Source: Limnephilus marmoratus | Taxonomy: Eukaryota > Arthropoda > Insecta > Trichoptera > Limnephilidae | NCBI GenBank assembly: GCA_917880885.1 | Contig: OU862910.1 | Coordinates: 12,040,710 to 12,104,709 of the forward strand | Direction of reading: 5' to 3' | DNA length: 64,000 nt | Shown here: positions 54,865 to 63,859 of the stretch, piece after piece | Numbering within the stretch: the first letter of the stretch is position 1 | Layout of the letters: each line of letters opens with the position of its first letter | The notes under the pieces: generated by a model | What the model saw: only the letters and a program-made list of their open reading frames with translations | What the model was told of the DNA's origin: nothing | The model's database searches: none | Made by a program: the position numbers and the translations under genes

Positions 54865-55320
54865 TGCATCTGTCGTCTGTCATCTGTCATCTGTCATCTG
54901 TCATCTGTCGTCTGTCGTCTGTCGTCTGTCGTCTGTCGTCTGTCGTCTGTCGTCTGTCGTCTGTCGTCTGTCGTCTGTCGTCTGTCGTCTGTCGTCTGTC
55001 GTCTGTCGTCTGTCGTCTGTCGTCTGTCGTCTGTCGTCTGTCGTCTGTCGTCTGTCGTCTGTCGTCTGTCGCCGGTCGCCGGTCGCCGGTCGCCGGTCGC
55101 CGGTCGCCGGTCGCCGGTCGTCTGTCGTCTGTCGTCTGTCGTCTGTCGTCTGTCGTCTGTCGTCTGTCGTCTGTCGTCTGTCGTCTGTCGTCTGTCGTCT
55201 GTCGTCTGTCGTCTGTCGTCTGTCGTCTGACGTCTGTCGTCTGTCGTCTGGTTTTTGTCGTCTGTCGTCTGTTGTTTGTCGTCTGTCGTCTGTCGTTTGT
55301 CGTCCGTCATCTGTCCTCTA
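54865..55320. repeat. 7-bp satellite (TGTCGTC)n with internal (GGTCGCC)n block
   Basis: About 65 heptamers. The start has TGTCATC variants, 55068-55119 is a homogeneous block of seven CGCCGGT-type units, and the end is degenerate (GTTTTTGTCGTC, TGTTGTTTGTCG). All long frames across it (TTDDRRQ or SSVVCRL repeats) are artefacts. Confidence 0.96.
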
Positions 55321-56494
55321 TTGTCTATTTAATACACTGGAATATATTTGCAACAGATGATATTCCGTTAACAAAGAAAGAATTTTGTAAAGGAGTTTCA
55401 AATTCCTTTTCAAGCCCATCAAATCAACGACTTTTGGCCGGTTTTAGCTTTAATCAAATTATTATTCACTGATAAGCATAATGCCGGCGTTTAACGGTGA
55501 CCGTACAAATGTAAACATTTAAAAACGGCGCTGATTTGATAGTCATCAATAGGGGTGGAGTTTATAACACACGTGCAATAAGAAAAAATACAATTAAAAT
55601 AGGTTCGTACTAGTTTTATGTAACACTTTACTCTTGACGGGAAACTGGAGTTCTAAACTTCTCCTGATCACAAGGGATTGGGGCGGTTAAACAGTCGGAA
55701 GAGAGAAGGTGACACCTCTGAGAACGCTGGTCTAACACTAATGAGAAAACTTCCCTGACACCAAACTTCTGCTGACAAAGTAGACTTTTTAAATCCATAC
55801 GCGTTTAACACTGATTTGATCGCTGGCGTTTAAACATTGACCTATGACCTATTGATTTTACTTTATTAAAACACTGGGAAAATATCGGAAAATAGAATAA
55901 ATCGTTTGATTTGTGGAATCGACAATACGATTGAACACAATTAAATAAATTACTTATGGATATTTTCTGGGGCTACATAAATTCTTTAAACAGGCTTCAT
56001 TGAAATTTTACTAAATTATAGAGCGAAGCGACGCCCACGGCAAGAAAATATGGAAATATAAGAAACTTAGACAGACGTTGAATAAATAATACGGTTGGTC
56101 TTTTATTCCACGGGTTATCTGATTAATAATGTATTGTACAACAAAGAAACCAAAATTGTGTCTTTGATACCATAAAATAAGGGTATTTTTGAGGTGATTA
56201 AAATGTAATATAATTATCTACCTACTCATTCATTCAACCTCTATGTTTAGTTTTTATCCGAAAAGGGACCTTACCGGTTGTCAATAATACGAGCGAATAA
56301 ATTTTGGTGAATATACCTAAGTGTAGAAGCAAAAAAAACACGTTTATTCGTCGTAAAGGGTTTCAGAATTCTACAAAACTTACTAGCGATGGTCATAACT
56401 TTGAAAATGATTCATCATTATACTCCGACGTCAACTTAAAAAAATTAAAAACCTTTAGATTCCATATAATCAAAATTTTATTCTACAAATAATG
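55321..56494. other. Intron sequence, nothing recognised
   Basis: AT-rich intron. No gene or recognised repeat. Confidence 0.35.
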
Positions 56495-56550
56495 TCAGAA
56501 ATCACTGGTTCATGTAAGTCAAGAACGACCCTTGACGCCTTGTATAATGT
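56495..56550 (+). mobile_element. MITE terminus fragment (family of 7200-7592)
   Basis: AATGTCAGAAATCACTGGTT..AAG..GACCCTTGACGCC.TGTATAATG parallels the right end of the MITE at 7200-7592 (AATGTCAGGAATCACTAGTT ... CACCCTGTATGAA). Confidence 0.5.
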
Positions 56551-56554
56551 GACC

Positions 56555-56725
56555 GGTCAATGGCTGAGTTGGCATCACATTTGGGTCCCACCTAGGCGTC
56601 GCGTGTTCGATTCTACGATTGGCCAAGTCCTCCATCACGACACGAGAAACTTTTTCCGCTTACTGTGGTAGTAGGAGATTTTTAAATATTCTCAAATTAC
56701 TCGTAAACCAGGAATGTTTGTCTTT
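56555..56725 (+). mobile_element. tRNA-derived SINE (family T), plus strand
   Basis: TCAATGGCTGAGTTGGCATC (A-box-like), TCGCGTGTTCGATTCTACG (B-box-like), then GTCCTCCATCACGACACG, and a tail CGCTTACTGTGGTAGTAGGA-GATTTTTAAAT. The pol III boxes are diverged. Confidence 0.65.
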
Positions 56726-56843
56726 CTTTAAAAAATAATTTTAAAGTAAAAATTTGTTAAATTTTTTTAATTTTTTAAGAAAAATCAAACACTTCCGGGT
56801 AACGAATATCCTGAGACATTTGAAAATCTCCTACCACCATAAT

Positions 56844-57601
56844 TAGGGAATGCAATCCCGGTATACCGGGATCCCGAAATACCGAGATCCAGCAGACATT
56901 TTGCGGGACTAATCTCGGTCGAAAATTTTGCGGGATCCCGCTGGACTGGCGGGATTACAGAGAAGCGTGGTTCATACGTAGTTCATACGCACCGCCGCGC
57001 CGTGCCGCGGCGAGGTTTTGGAATGAAATGAATTACTTCGAGTCGGTGGATTAAAAGGCACATACCTTCAATTGACTTACAATGCACTAATGACTATTGT
57101 GCCAATAAGCGTGGAAGCTGAACGAGCTTTTTCAGCCGCTGGCTACCTTGTGTCCAATATCAGAAGCCGTTTATCAGACGACACAATTAATAATTTAACT
57201 TTTTTACGAAGCTATTTCCAAAATAATGTTTAAACTTATGATGCTTATTGTACATGAATATTGTTTATCGTGTGAAAGTTATTATTTAAATTTAAGTTGT
57301 TATGTAAATTTATGTCATATCTTATTCTTTGCCAATTTATGACTTAAACTTTACCTATGTCTAACTAAAGGTATATTAATAAACCATTTAAAATGTCCCA
57401 AAGAACTTGTTTGATTGGGTATAAATTTAAAACTCTAAAAACAAGGTTGGTAGATCGAGGTATTAGGTCTTTATTATACGATTGATTAGATATCTAGGTC
57501 CACCCTGCTGGATCCCGCAAATACCTGGATTCAGCGGGACTAAGATTGTTCAGTCGCGCAAATACCTGGATTGACATGGTCTTGCGAGATTGCATTCCCT
57601 A
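56844..57601 (+). mobile_element. Internally deleted hAT transposon with perfect 8-bp TSD
   Basis: The ends TAGGGAATGCAATC and GATTGCATTCCCTA are 14-bp inverted repeats. ACCATAAT flanks it on both sides (56836-56843 and 57602-57609). Subterminal CCCGGTATACCGGGATCCCG on the left and ATCCCGCAAATACCTGG on the right are typical hAT subterminal repeats. Only the transposase C-terminus survives. Confidence 0.92.
57092..57232 (+). pseudogene. hAT transposase C-terminal dimerisation domain
   Basis: From ATG at 57092: MTIVPISVEAERAFSAAGYL, then VSNIRSRLSDDTINNLTFLR, then SYFQNNV and stop. SxxxERxFSxxG and RxRLxxxxxxxLxFLR are the conserved hAT C-terminal dimerisation motifs. The catalytic core is absent. 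Confidence 0.9.
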
Positions 57602-57715
57602 ACCATAATAGTAAGCGCAAAATGTTACTTGTATCGTGATTTAGCTAGCCGAGATTAACTGACGATGCCCGGGTGGGAAGAAGACGCGATGCCAAATCAG
57701 CCACTGACCGATCGA

Positions 57716-57842
57716 ATTGGAAATAATAGAAAATAAGTGCGAAGTTATGTAAGATGTAGATGAAGCCAGGAAAATATGCCGTGAGAGATTTATGTGGCGT
57801 TCCATTTAGCGGAAAAACGGCGTGATGGTTAATTGGTTGGTG
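57716..57842 (+). mobile_element. RTE-like LINE, short 3' end fragment
   Basis: AATTGGAAATAATAGAAAAT...GATGAAGCCAGGAAAATATG, then GGCGTTCCATTTAGCGGAAA, ACGGCGTGATGGTTAATTGG. The final ACGGCGTGATGGTTA matches the end of the RTE-like element at 43240-43260. Severely 5'-truncated. It ends 65 bp from the exon at 57908. Confidence 0.65.
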
Positions 57843-57907
57843 AAAAACAAACATGTTTTTCACACGAAATCGCTAGATGGTGTTAGGATATCAGTAAGGG
57901 TTCTTAC

Positions 57908-58124
57908 CGTCATAATCTTCATGTTTTCCCATCTGCATGCCCTTGGTATCCCCGCTGAAGTGGGCGGCCATCACCGGCTTTGTCTGGGCGGCCACCAGTG
58001 GAGCATGAGGGCGAGAATCATCGTGAGAGTACATCTCCTCGTCATAAAACGAGGCTCGGTTCTGGGGCCCGTGCTTGCGGAACCTGCGGACCCGTCTCTG
58101 GTCGATTTCCTCAGGTTTTCGTTG
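57908..58124 (-). CDS. egr: TNF ligand internal exon: furin-like site and start of TNF homology domain
   Basis: The acceptor TTTCTTTTTCCAG precedes CAA CGA AAA, and the donor GAC G|GTAAGAA is strong. It encodes QRKPEEIDQRRVRRFRKHGP (RVRR fits the furin consensus R-x-K/R-R), then an acidic linker (SFYDEEMYSHDD). AAQTKPVMAAHFSGDT is the conserved A strand that opens the TNF homology domain, before MGKHEDYDG. Cleavage after the basic site would release the soluble cytokine. Upstream phase 0 and downstream phase 1 match the neighbours. High GC at third positions. Confidence 0.93.
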
Positions 58125-58195
58125 CTGGAAAAAGAAATTGTTGAATTGCAATGTAAGTTTATCGACATAAATGCCTGTTTAATGAAAAGTGCATA

Positions 58196-58379
58196 GTCAT
58201 AGCGCTGTTTACACGCACACTTCGGAGCGACCGAGTCCCGCGCCACTTCAGGCAGCCGCGCAGAAAAGTAAAGACCGATAGGTTTACAGCGCAGTTCACT
58301 GTGAGACTTTTCTGCGCGGCGGCCTGAAGTGGCGCGGGACTCGGTCGCTCCGAAGTGTGTGTGTAAACGGCGCTATTGA
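58196..58379. mobile_element. GC-rich fold-back element, ~68-bp arms, next to a splice acceptor
   Basis: The left arm GTCATAGCGCTGTTTACACG, GCGACCGAGTCCCGCGCCAC, TTCAGGC..GCCGCGCAGAAA and its near-perfect inverted copy on the right surround a spacer of about 40 bp. The hairpin end is 72 bp upstream (minus strand) of the exon beginning at 58124. One diverged arm also occurs at 52140-52300. Confidence 0.85.
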
Positions 58380-59456
58380 CGTAGGAATTTCAACCATGTT
58401 GTGAGACATTTAAGCTATCTGATTTGGAAATACTGAACAAAAACTGATATTTATATTGGCAGGGTTTGAAATATACGTGTCGTTTTCTGGTAACAACTAA
58501 CATTTGTTAAATCACACGTATTTAATATACCTTTCCACTTTTGATTGAAGATCAAATCGACGATTTCCGATTGCAAACCACTGACTGTCGATCGGTTTTG
58601 GCGTTTGATTTTTCAGTTTTTTTTTAAACTGCGTGGAGTAGGGTTCGTGGAAAGAATAAAGAAGAACGCACAATAAAGCGACGCGGGAGTGTTTCGTTAT
58701 CGAAAGTCGGCCTGAAATTTGCTTCAAATTTAAATGAAAAAACCCCAATCTTAAGGGTCATTTACCAGCAAGCGGCTGAAAATTGATATTTCGTTGAAAG
58801 ATGTTCTTACGTTCATACAGAGCGGTTCCAATGAGAAATATTAATTATTCTTCATACCAGCTTTTTTAAATAATAACTCAATACCGATTTTATTTCATAA
58901 TTTGCTTTAATGTATACCTACATTTAAAAATTCTGAAAAGCGTGATGATAAAACTATTAAAATTATGTTATTTTTTTAATCATAAGCATTTATAATTTGT
59001 CAATAATGTCTAAGCAAAATAAGAACGTAAAAAAATCTTAAATATATTAGTACGTAAGATCGTAAATAAATAGACAAGCTGAAGTATTTTCGTCACAAAA
59101 CACGTATGCGGATCTATTTTTATATGATTTTATTTAGACTAAAATTAAAATTCTGAAACATAGGTTTCCAGATAACGTATTGATTTATTTTATTGCATGA
59201 TTATATTATTTGAAATGTGTGTTGTATAATACGAAATTTTGTTTGAAAATTTAACAAATCTGCCAACGACCTACCGTAAAACCTTATTAAACATATTTTC
59301 TCAAAATTTAATACATAGCTTTTTACTAGATAAAAGAACAGTCTTTCGAAATCAATTTATAATTTTTCGTGGAAAAGAGCCAATACGTTTAAAATTTGAT
59401 TTAAAAATGACATATTTCCGGTTGTGTCTGCTTATTCCCTTTTAACGAAATGAACG
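58380..59456. other. Intron sequence, nothing recognised
   Basis: AT-rich intron without recognisable features. Confidence 0.35.
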
Positions 59457-60078
59457 CTTTTATTACTACCGTTATGATCTACGATTACGGTACCGTGACG
59501 GCACAGAAAAGCATAAAACGTACGTTCTTTATTCTTATAATGCTGCAGCTTTTTCTTACACATTAAATAATAGTGAGACAATATACGTGTGTCTGTTTCC
59601 TCCTAGATACTACTTTTTTCCTTCGGAGGAAATAGATATATCTTATTACGGCTTAACTACGGCAATGGGAATTGTATGTGAGAGAGATGTACGATAATGA
59701 TTCTATGTTTCCTTTGGGGAGATGCAGACACATGTTCACCGTTTGTCCTATTTTCGACTGTTGTTATTTAGTACGTAAAAAAAGCTGCAGAATTATATGT
59801 TTAAGAACAAATGCAGATCATCAACGCATTGACGTTTAAGGTTTTTGAATTTTTGGAGTTCACTCACACTTCAATATTATCCGTGTAACTATATGCGGTT
59901 TTTGAGAAAGATGCAAGAAAATTATTACTTTTTCATTTGAAGGAAACAGACCTACGTAAATTGTGCATCTCAACTTTTTAAAGAGCCGCAGCATTATTGA
60001 GATAAGGAACGTATGTTTATTTCCTTTTTTGGGCCGTCATGGTACCGTAATCGTGGACCGTCACGGTAATAAAAAAAA
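59457..60078. mobile_element. Long-TIR non-autonomous element (~95-bp inverted ends)
   Basis: The left TTTTATTACTACCGTTATGA, CTACGATTACGGTACCGTGA, CGTACGTTCTTTATTCTTAT, AATGCTGCAG pairs with the right end in inverted order (TACGGTACCATGACGG, CATACGTTCCTTATCTCA, AATGCTGCGG). The interior shares blocks with the dispersed repeat at 25980-26270. No transposase. Confidence 0.7.
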
Positions 60079-60769
60079 CTCTTAATGACTTAGCGCCTCT
60101 TGCGTGTTGAACACATCAGTGCAGTATAGGTACTGAATTCGTAATTTCATTTACTCGTACTAGAAAATACATCCAATTCACAAAGAAGCATAGAACCAGT
60201 TCTACAAAGAACTACACAAGAATTTTTGGTTTACATTGCGGTAAAAAGTTTTCTTTAGTTTGTCCTCCGGTAAGAACTACTACAAATTCTGAAACTCGGA
60301 AGTTTTGCGAAACTCTCGGTGTTTAATGAATTTTTCTTTCAAGACTCTTTATTACATTTATTTTCTTCTAGTTATATGACTTCCATAACAAATTAATATT
60401 CAACCCCTCCAGTTTGTTCGGTTTTTGGAACAACTCATATAGGTCTCATAGAAATCGGCGTGTCTCCCTTACTATGATGATTAGAAATATTATCTAAACG
60501 GTGTTAGAAAGAAAAAACACCACGCTTTATATTCAAATCTAAAAATTGACCACAAAATAATTAAAATCTACACCTTTATAAACCCAAAACTTCTCATCAC
60601 ATTTAAAAAAAAAATTTAGATTTTTTTTTATTAATTATGTTTACATGAAACGATTAAAAGCGAGTTGATATTTGTTTATAATACATTTGCCCATTAAAAT
60701 ACGTACACTATATTATAATAAAACGAATATAAAACTTTATTCCGCTTAATTTTATTTAATCGTAACCGG

Positions 60770-60795
60770 TTTCAGCTCGTTAGAGCTATCTTCAG
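60770..60795 (-). ncRNA. Hammerhead-type core (isolated PLE-like end)
   Basis: CTGAAGA (60795-60789), stem II AGCTC/GAGCT with loop TAAC, GAAA (60773-60770) followed by CCGGTTACG. Stem II is perfect at 5 bp. Stems I and III were not resolved. Confidence 0.5.
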
Positions 60796-61611
60796 ACTGG
60801 TACAAATAATTCTTAGTCTACGGTTTATATACACAACATATTGGGGAGGGGGAGAGGGGTGGTCTACAAGGATTTTAATCAATTTTATTAATTATATTTG
60901 TTAAGTTAAGTTATGCTAAGTCGTTTTAGACCGTCGAATTTCTAAATATTTTGGTAATTCCAGTAAGCTAAATACCTTGGGTTTGTAGCTCACTTCAATG
61001 TTGATTAGGGAAAAACCTTACAAGTAATATGAGTTACTAATGACCTAATTTTATTGTCAAATCGTTATTATATTTATGAAGAGTGGTATTTTTTTTATCG
61101 CTTTTTGAAGGGATACATTTTTACTTTGGATGTGTTCAGAAACATTCCATTTATTTGGATTTTACAGCAAAACCAAAATATTTAGATTTTCCGACAAAAC
61201 AGGCTCGTGGCCTGAGTGGTTAACGCAACGACCCAAGCATGGAGCATACTTTATATTCTTTCTTTACTAAAAAATTTCCAAATAAATGCGCCTTCCATAT
61301 CTTCAGTGGGATATAATAATACACGGATATGAGGGTGAGAATTTCATTGAACTTACGTCAATTTCGCTTGGATAAATAATATAACTTGAGCTGGAAATTA
61401 CGAGTATAGTATGTCTGAAGTAAAAGAGATTTTGTGAAGTCTGACTTTTCCGTGAAATCAATCAAGAAGAATAAGTTTTAGATACACAAACACTGTTTTC
61501 GAATCACTGGGCCGTGTGAAACACTAATTTGATCGAACTGTCGGGTAAACATTTTTTGAAAATAATAAATTTTTCGGATACGATTTTAGATTTTCACGGT
61601 CAAAAATGTTT
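60796..61611. other. Intron sequence; weak tRNA-like A box at about 61200
   Basis: Mostly AT-rich. GGCTCGTGGCCTGAGTGGTT at about 61201-61220 resembles a tRNA A box, but no B box follows, so a truncated SINE head is the most that can be said. Confidence 0.3.
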
Positions 61612-61669
61612 TTTTTATTAGTTTTTGGGGTATTATGCCGTGTTGCGTTACCTCCTTCTTTAGCCAACG

Positions 61670-61700
61670 TTTCGGACAGCGTTGCAGTGTCCATCATCAG
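61670..61700 (-). ncRNA. Hammerhead-ribozyme core in PLE terminal repeat (minus)
   Basis: CTGATGA (61700-61694), stem II GGACA/TGTCC with loop CTGCAACGC, GAAA (61673-61670). Same sequence as 53453-53483. Confidence 0.65.
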
Positions 61701-61728
61701 GGCAGATGTGTAATAGTTAGGGGCAATC

Positions 61729-61941
61729 GCCGAGCACTTAATCGAAACCGGCCATTACTTTGGATTTGTCCCTGAGGTCCTGGGAAGACCCAAAACTCAT
61801 AGAACACGCATGATTACGAAGGCAATTGAAATTCACAAATATCCTATAAATATTAATAGAGACGACGGAGCCAAGCTCAATATTTCTTGGTATCCGGTAA
61901 TTGACGGCTACATCAAGCCTAAACGCAAAAAAACATGTTGA
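61729..61941 (+). pseudogene. PLE ORF C-terminal end
   Basis: Reads AEHLIETGHYFGFVPEVLGR, then a segment ending THRTRMITKAIEIHKYPINI, then NRDDGAKLNISWYPVIDGYI and a basic tail KPKRKKT to TGA. The AIEIHK.P.N.NRDDG.KL...W.PV block is the hallmark of the PLE C-terminus after the GIY-YIG domain. The endonuclease core itself is missing from this piece. Confidence 0.8.
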
Positions 61942-62043
61942 ATTATATTGTAGCGCCAGGTCGTAGAGAAGTGGAGCTGGCGACACGGTATCGCTTCTAA
62001 GTAGATAAGTACAAACATCACCCCTAACTATTACACATCTGTC

Positions 62044-62110
62044 CTGATGATGTACACTGCAACGCTGTCCGAAACGTTGGCTAAAGAAGGAGGTAGCGCA
62101 ACACGGCGTA
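62044..62110 (+). ncRNA. Hammerhead ribozyme motif downstream of PLE ORF
   Basis: CTGATGA (62044-62050), stem II with one mismatch (GTACA/TGTCC), GAAA (62071-62074). Stem III ACGTTG (62074-62079) pairs with CGGCGT (62104-62109) including two G-U pairs, leaving cleavage triplet GTA at 62108-62110. This is the position expected in a PLE terminal repeat, 100 bp after the ORF stop. Confidence 0.65.
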
Positions 62111-62419
62111 ATACCCCAAAAACTAATAACAAAAATAAATTTTTCTATCATTATTATCTAAAAATTTTCTGTATTTAACCGAATGAGATGAATGAAATTT
62201 ATATAGAGCTTGAATTTGACAGTGAATTTTACGAAAGGATTTGTGCCAAAACTAAAACACCAACGTAAATACCTTACAAAATTTACAAAGCCCAAATCAA
62301 ACAAAATTAACTTCTGAAGATGTCACTAAAAATGGAAAATGTACCAAGTACTTGCACTTACCATGAAACATCCTAAATAATGTTTTTTTATAAATAAAAA
62401 AAATTAAACATTACAGTGA

Positions 62420-62535
62420 TTTATTTTTGTGGTGTTATGCCGTATTGCGCTACCTCCTTCCTTAGCCAACATTTCGGACAGCATTATAGTGTCCATCATC
62501 AGGGCAGATGTGTAATCGAAAATTATGGTGAAGTG
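62420..62535 (-). mobile_element. PLE terminal repeat, minus strand, with hammerhead core 62472-62502
   Basis: The reverse complement reads CATCTGCCCTGATGATGGAC, stem II GGACA/TGTCC with loop CTATAATGC, then GAAATGTTGGCTAAGGAAGG and TGCGGCAT-type sequence. GAAA is intact at 62475-62472. It belongs with the ORF remnant at 63335-63440. Confidence 0.65.
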
Positions 62536-62550
62536 TGTGCATATGTACTA

Positions 62551-62860
62551 GGGTAGGCTGAAAAGTAATGCACACATGTTTGTACAGCGCGAACAAAATG
62601 ACCTTCAGAAGCGCGCCAGGTGGAATATGGAAGTGGCATTCCTCGTCAAAGTCCATATGTACGCGCAAGTTTGAGGTCGTTGAATTCATTCAGTGTATTT
62701 TGAAAAGCGGAAGTATGGAGAGGTGTTTTAGTGTTTTGTCAACGCAAGGTAAACAGCGTGCTGTTATCGAATTTTTAACTGGTGAAAAAGTGACTCTTGA
62801 CGGAGATTCGCCGTCGTTTAAGGCTCTGCAACCGGGCCCGAAAAGAAGAAGATAGAGAGA
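62551..62860 (+). pseudogene. mariner-like transposase N-terminal fragment
   Basis: A terminus-like AGGGTAGGCTGAAAAGTAAT starts after a TA. The frame from 62714 reads MERCFSVLSTQGKQRAVIEF and LTGEKVTLDGDSP, resembling the mariner N-terminal helix region (RxVIEFLxxEKxxxxEIH). The rest of the transposase is absent. It appears to interrupt a minus-strand PLE copy. Confidence 0.6.
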
Positions 62861-63334
62861 TACGAAATAACGAATGTTAGAGGAGAGCGCTAACATTTAC
62901 AGCGACAAAATCGATGCGAAAATTGGGAAAATGTTTAATAAAACACGACTCGTTTAAAATAGACCAAAAATCTCGCGGGCATTATCTTAAACAGCATTTA
63001 AAAAAACACTGTGATTTTCTCATACATATAACTTGTAAAAGAACTGAAACAAATGTGTTAATAATAACTTTTGGAACATACTTTGCGATTTTTTTCCATC
63101 GAGGGAATTTTATATAATTTGCGTTTCGGCGCGGGCAAAGTCTAGATATTATCTTCAAGAATAACATATATTTTTTCAAGAGCTTTAAAACTTATCGTGA
63201 TATGTAATAAATCGGTACAAATCCGGGTTGCGGGCCCTTAAAGTATGTAGACGCGATACCAATTTGCTAGCACCGTTCCTCTAAGAGTTAGTATTATACA
63301 CTAATTTTTAAAGGTTTTCTGCATTTAGTTTTGG
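62861..63334. other. Intron sequence inside the interrupted PLE, nothing recognised
   Basis: Unassigned sequence between the mariner fragment and the PLE ORF remnant. Confidence 0.3.
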
Positions 63335-63440
63335 TGTAGCCGTGTCAATTACCGGATACCAAGAACTATTGAGTTTAGCCCCGATTAATATTGATGGGAA
63401 TTTTGTGAATTTCAATTGCCTGTGTAATTTAGCGTACTCT
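63335..63440 (-). pseudogene. PLE ORF C-terminal remnant, minus strand
   Basis: The reverse complement CAATTGAAATTCACAAAATT, CCATCAATATTAATCGGGG and TTCTTGGTATCCGGTAATTG aligns with 61828-61905 of the plus-strand copy. Indels destroy the frame. It is part of the PLE copy whose terminus is at 62420-62535. Confidence 0.65.
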
Positions 63441-63505
63441 AAGCGTTTTATGCAAAGGTGTAATTTGATGTTTACAAAAGCAATTTAATGAAAAAAAAAT
63501 ATTAC

Positions 63506-63689
63506 CAAGAAGGCTGCGTCATAATCAGCAGCTGGTCCGCTCTTGACGATGGGTTTCCTAATCCTAATGACCCTGCGGAAGGCCTTGGTACTGTCCTGGT
63601 CGGTCTGCATGACCCTGGAGGGCCTGGAGTATACGGAGCCTGGGGAGGACGAGGTGACATCTTCAGACTGGAACTTCTTGGAGTGCTTT
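63506..63689 (-). CDS. egr: TNF ligand exon (first visible): extracellular stalk region
   Basis: The acceptor TTTTTTGGTTCTCTAG precedes A AAG CAC TCC, and the donor TTCTTG|GTAATA ends in phase 0. It encodes KHSKKFQSEDVTSSSPGSVY, SRPSRVMQTDQDSTKAFRRV and IRIRKPIVKSGPAADYDAAFL (given in parts). This is a Ser/Lys/Arg-rich, low-hydrophobicity stretch suiting the stalk between the membrane anchor and the TNF domain. The exon assignment rests on coding-like composition, consensus splice sites and phase agreement with the next exon, not on a domain motif. Confidence 0.75.
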
Positions 63690-63859
63690 CTAGAGAACCA
63701 AAAAATATCCCCAAAATTAGTATAAACAGTAAAAACATCACACTTAGCTAACTTCCCTGATGTAAAAATAACCTTTTAATTTATTAGGTCACCGATTAAA
63801 ATTAATTTCATGTAGGAAACGTGTGTTGAGTGTGTAATATTTAATATAATTTTATATTT

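Larger units (their letters stand above)
56790..57715 (-). mobile_element. tRNA-derived SINE (family T), minus strand, split by hAT insertion
   Basis: The right part (57610-57715) reads, in reverse complement, GTCAGTGGCTGATTTGGCAT, CCATCACGATA-type text and TTTTGCGCTTACT. The left part (about 56800-56843) continues with ATTATGGTGGTAGGAGATTT. The two halves are separated exactly at the hAT target duplication. With the copy at 56555 it forms a head-out inverted pair. Confidence 0.65.
61612..62130 (+). mobile_element. Penelope-like element 3' piece flanked by inverted terminal repeats
   Basis: A minus-oriented pLTR segment (61612-61718), the plus-strand ORF C-terminus (61729-61941), a 3' UTR with GGAGCTGGCGACACGGTATC, and a plus-oriented pLTR end (62026-62128) with a hammerhead. 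The outer ends TTATTAGTTTTTGGGGTATT and its complement form an inverted repeat. Mixed-orientation pLTRs are a known PLE feature. Confidence 0.8.
21573..63689 (-). other. egr: TNF-superfamily ligand gene (Eiger-like), 3' four coding exons; 5' end outside window
   Basis: Coding parts in transcription order: 63689-63506, 58124-57908, 54828-54677, 21842-21573. Each border is AG/exon/GT. Phases are 0 (after exon 63506-63689), 1 (after 57908-58124) and 0 (after 54677-54828), all matching the next exon. The 823 bp encode 273 residues and a stop, starting one base into the first visible exon. The product should be a type II membrane cytokine acting as a trimer on a TNF receptor to activate JNK signalling, as known for Drosophila Eiger. 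The cytoplasmic tail and membrane segment are not in the window. Introns are 5381, 3079 and 32834 bp. The symbol is by family resemblance, not proven orthology. Confidence 0.9.

Noticed and set aside
54837..55472. 211-codon plus frame and 138-codon minus frame (TTDDRRQ repeats)
   Set aside because: Heptamer satellite artefacts. No start context or conserved domain.
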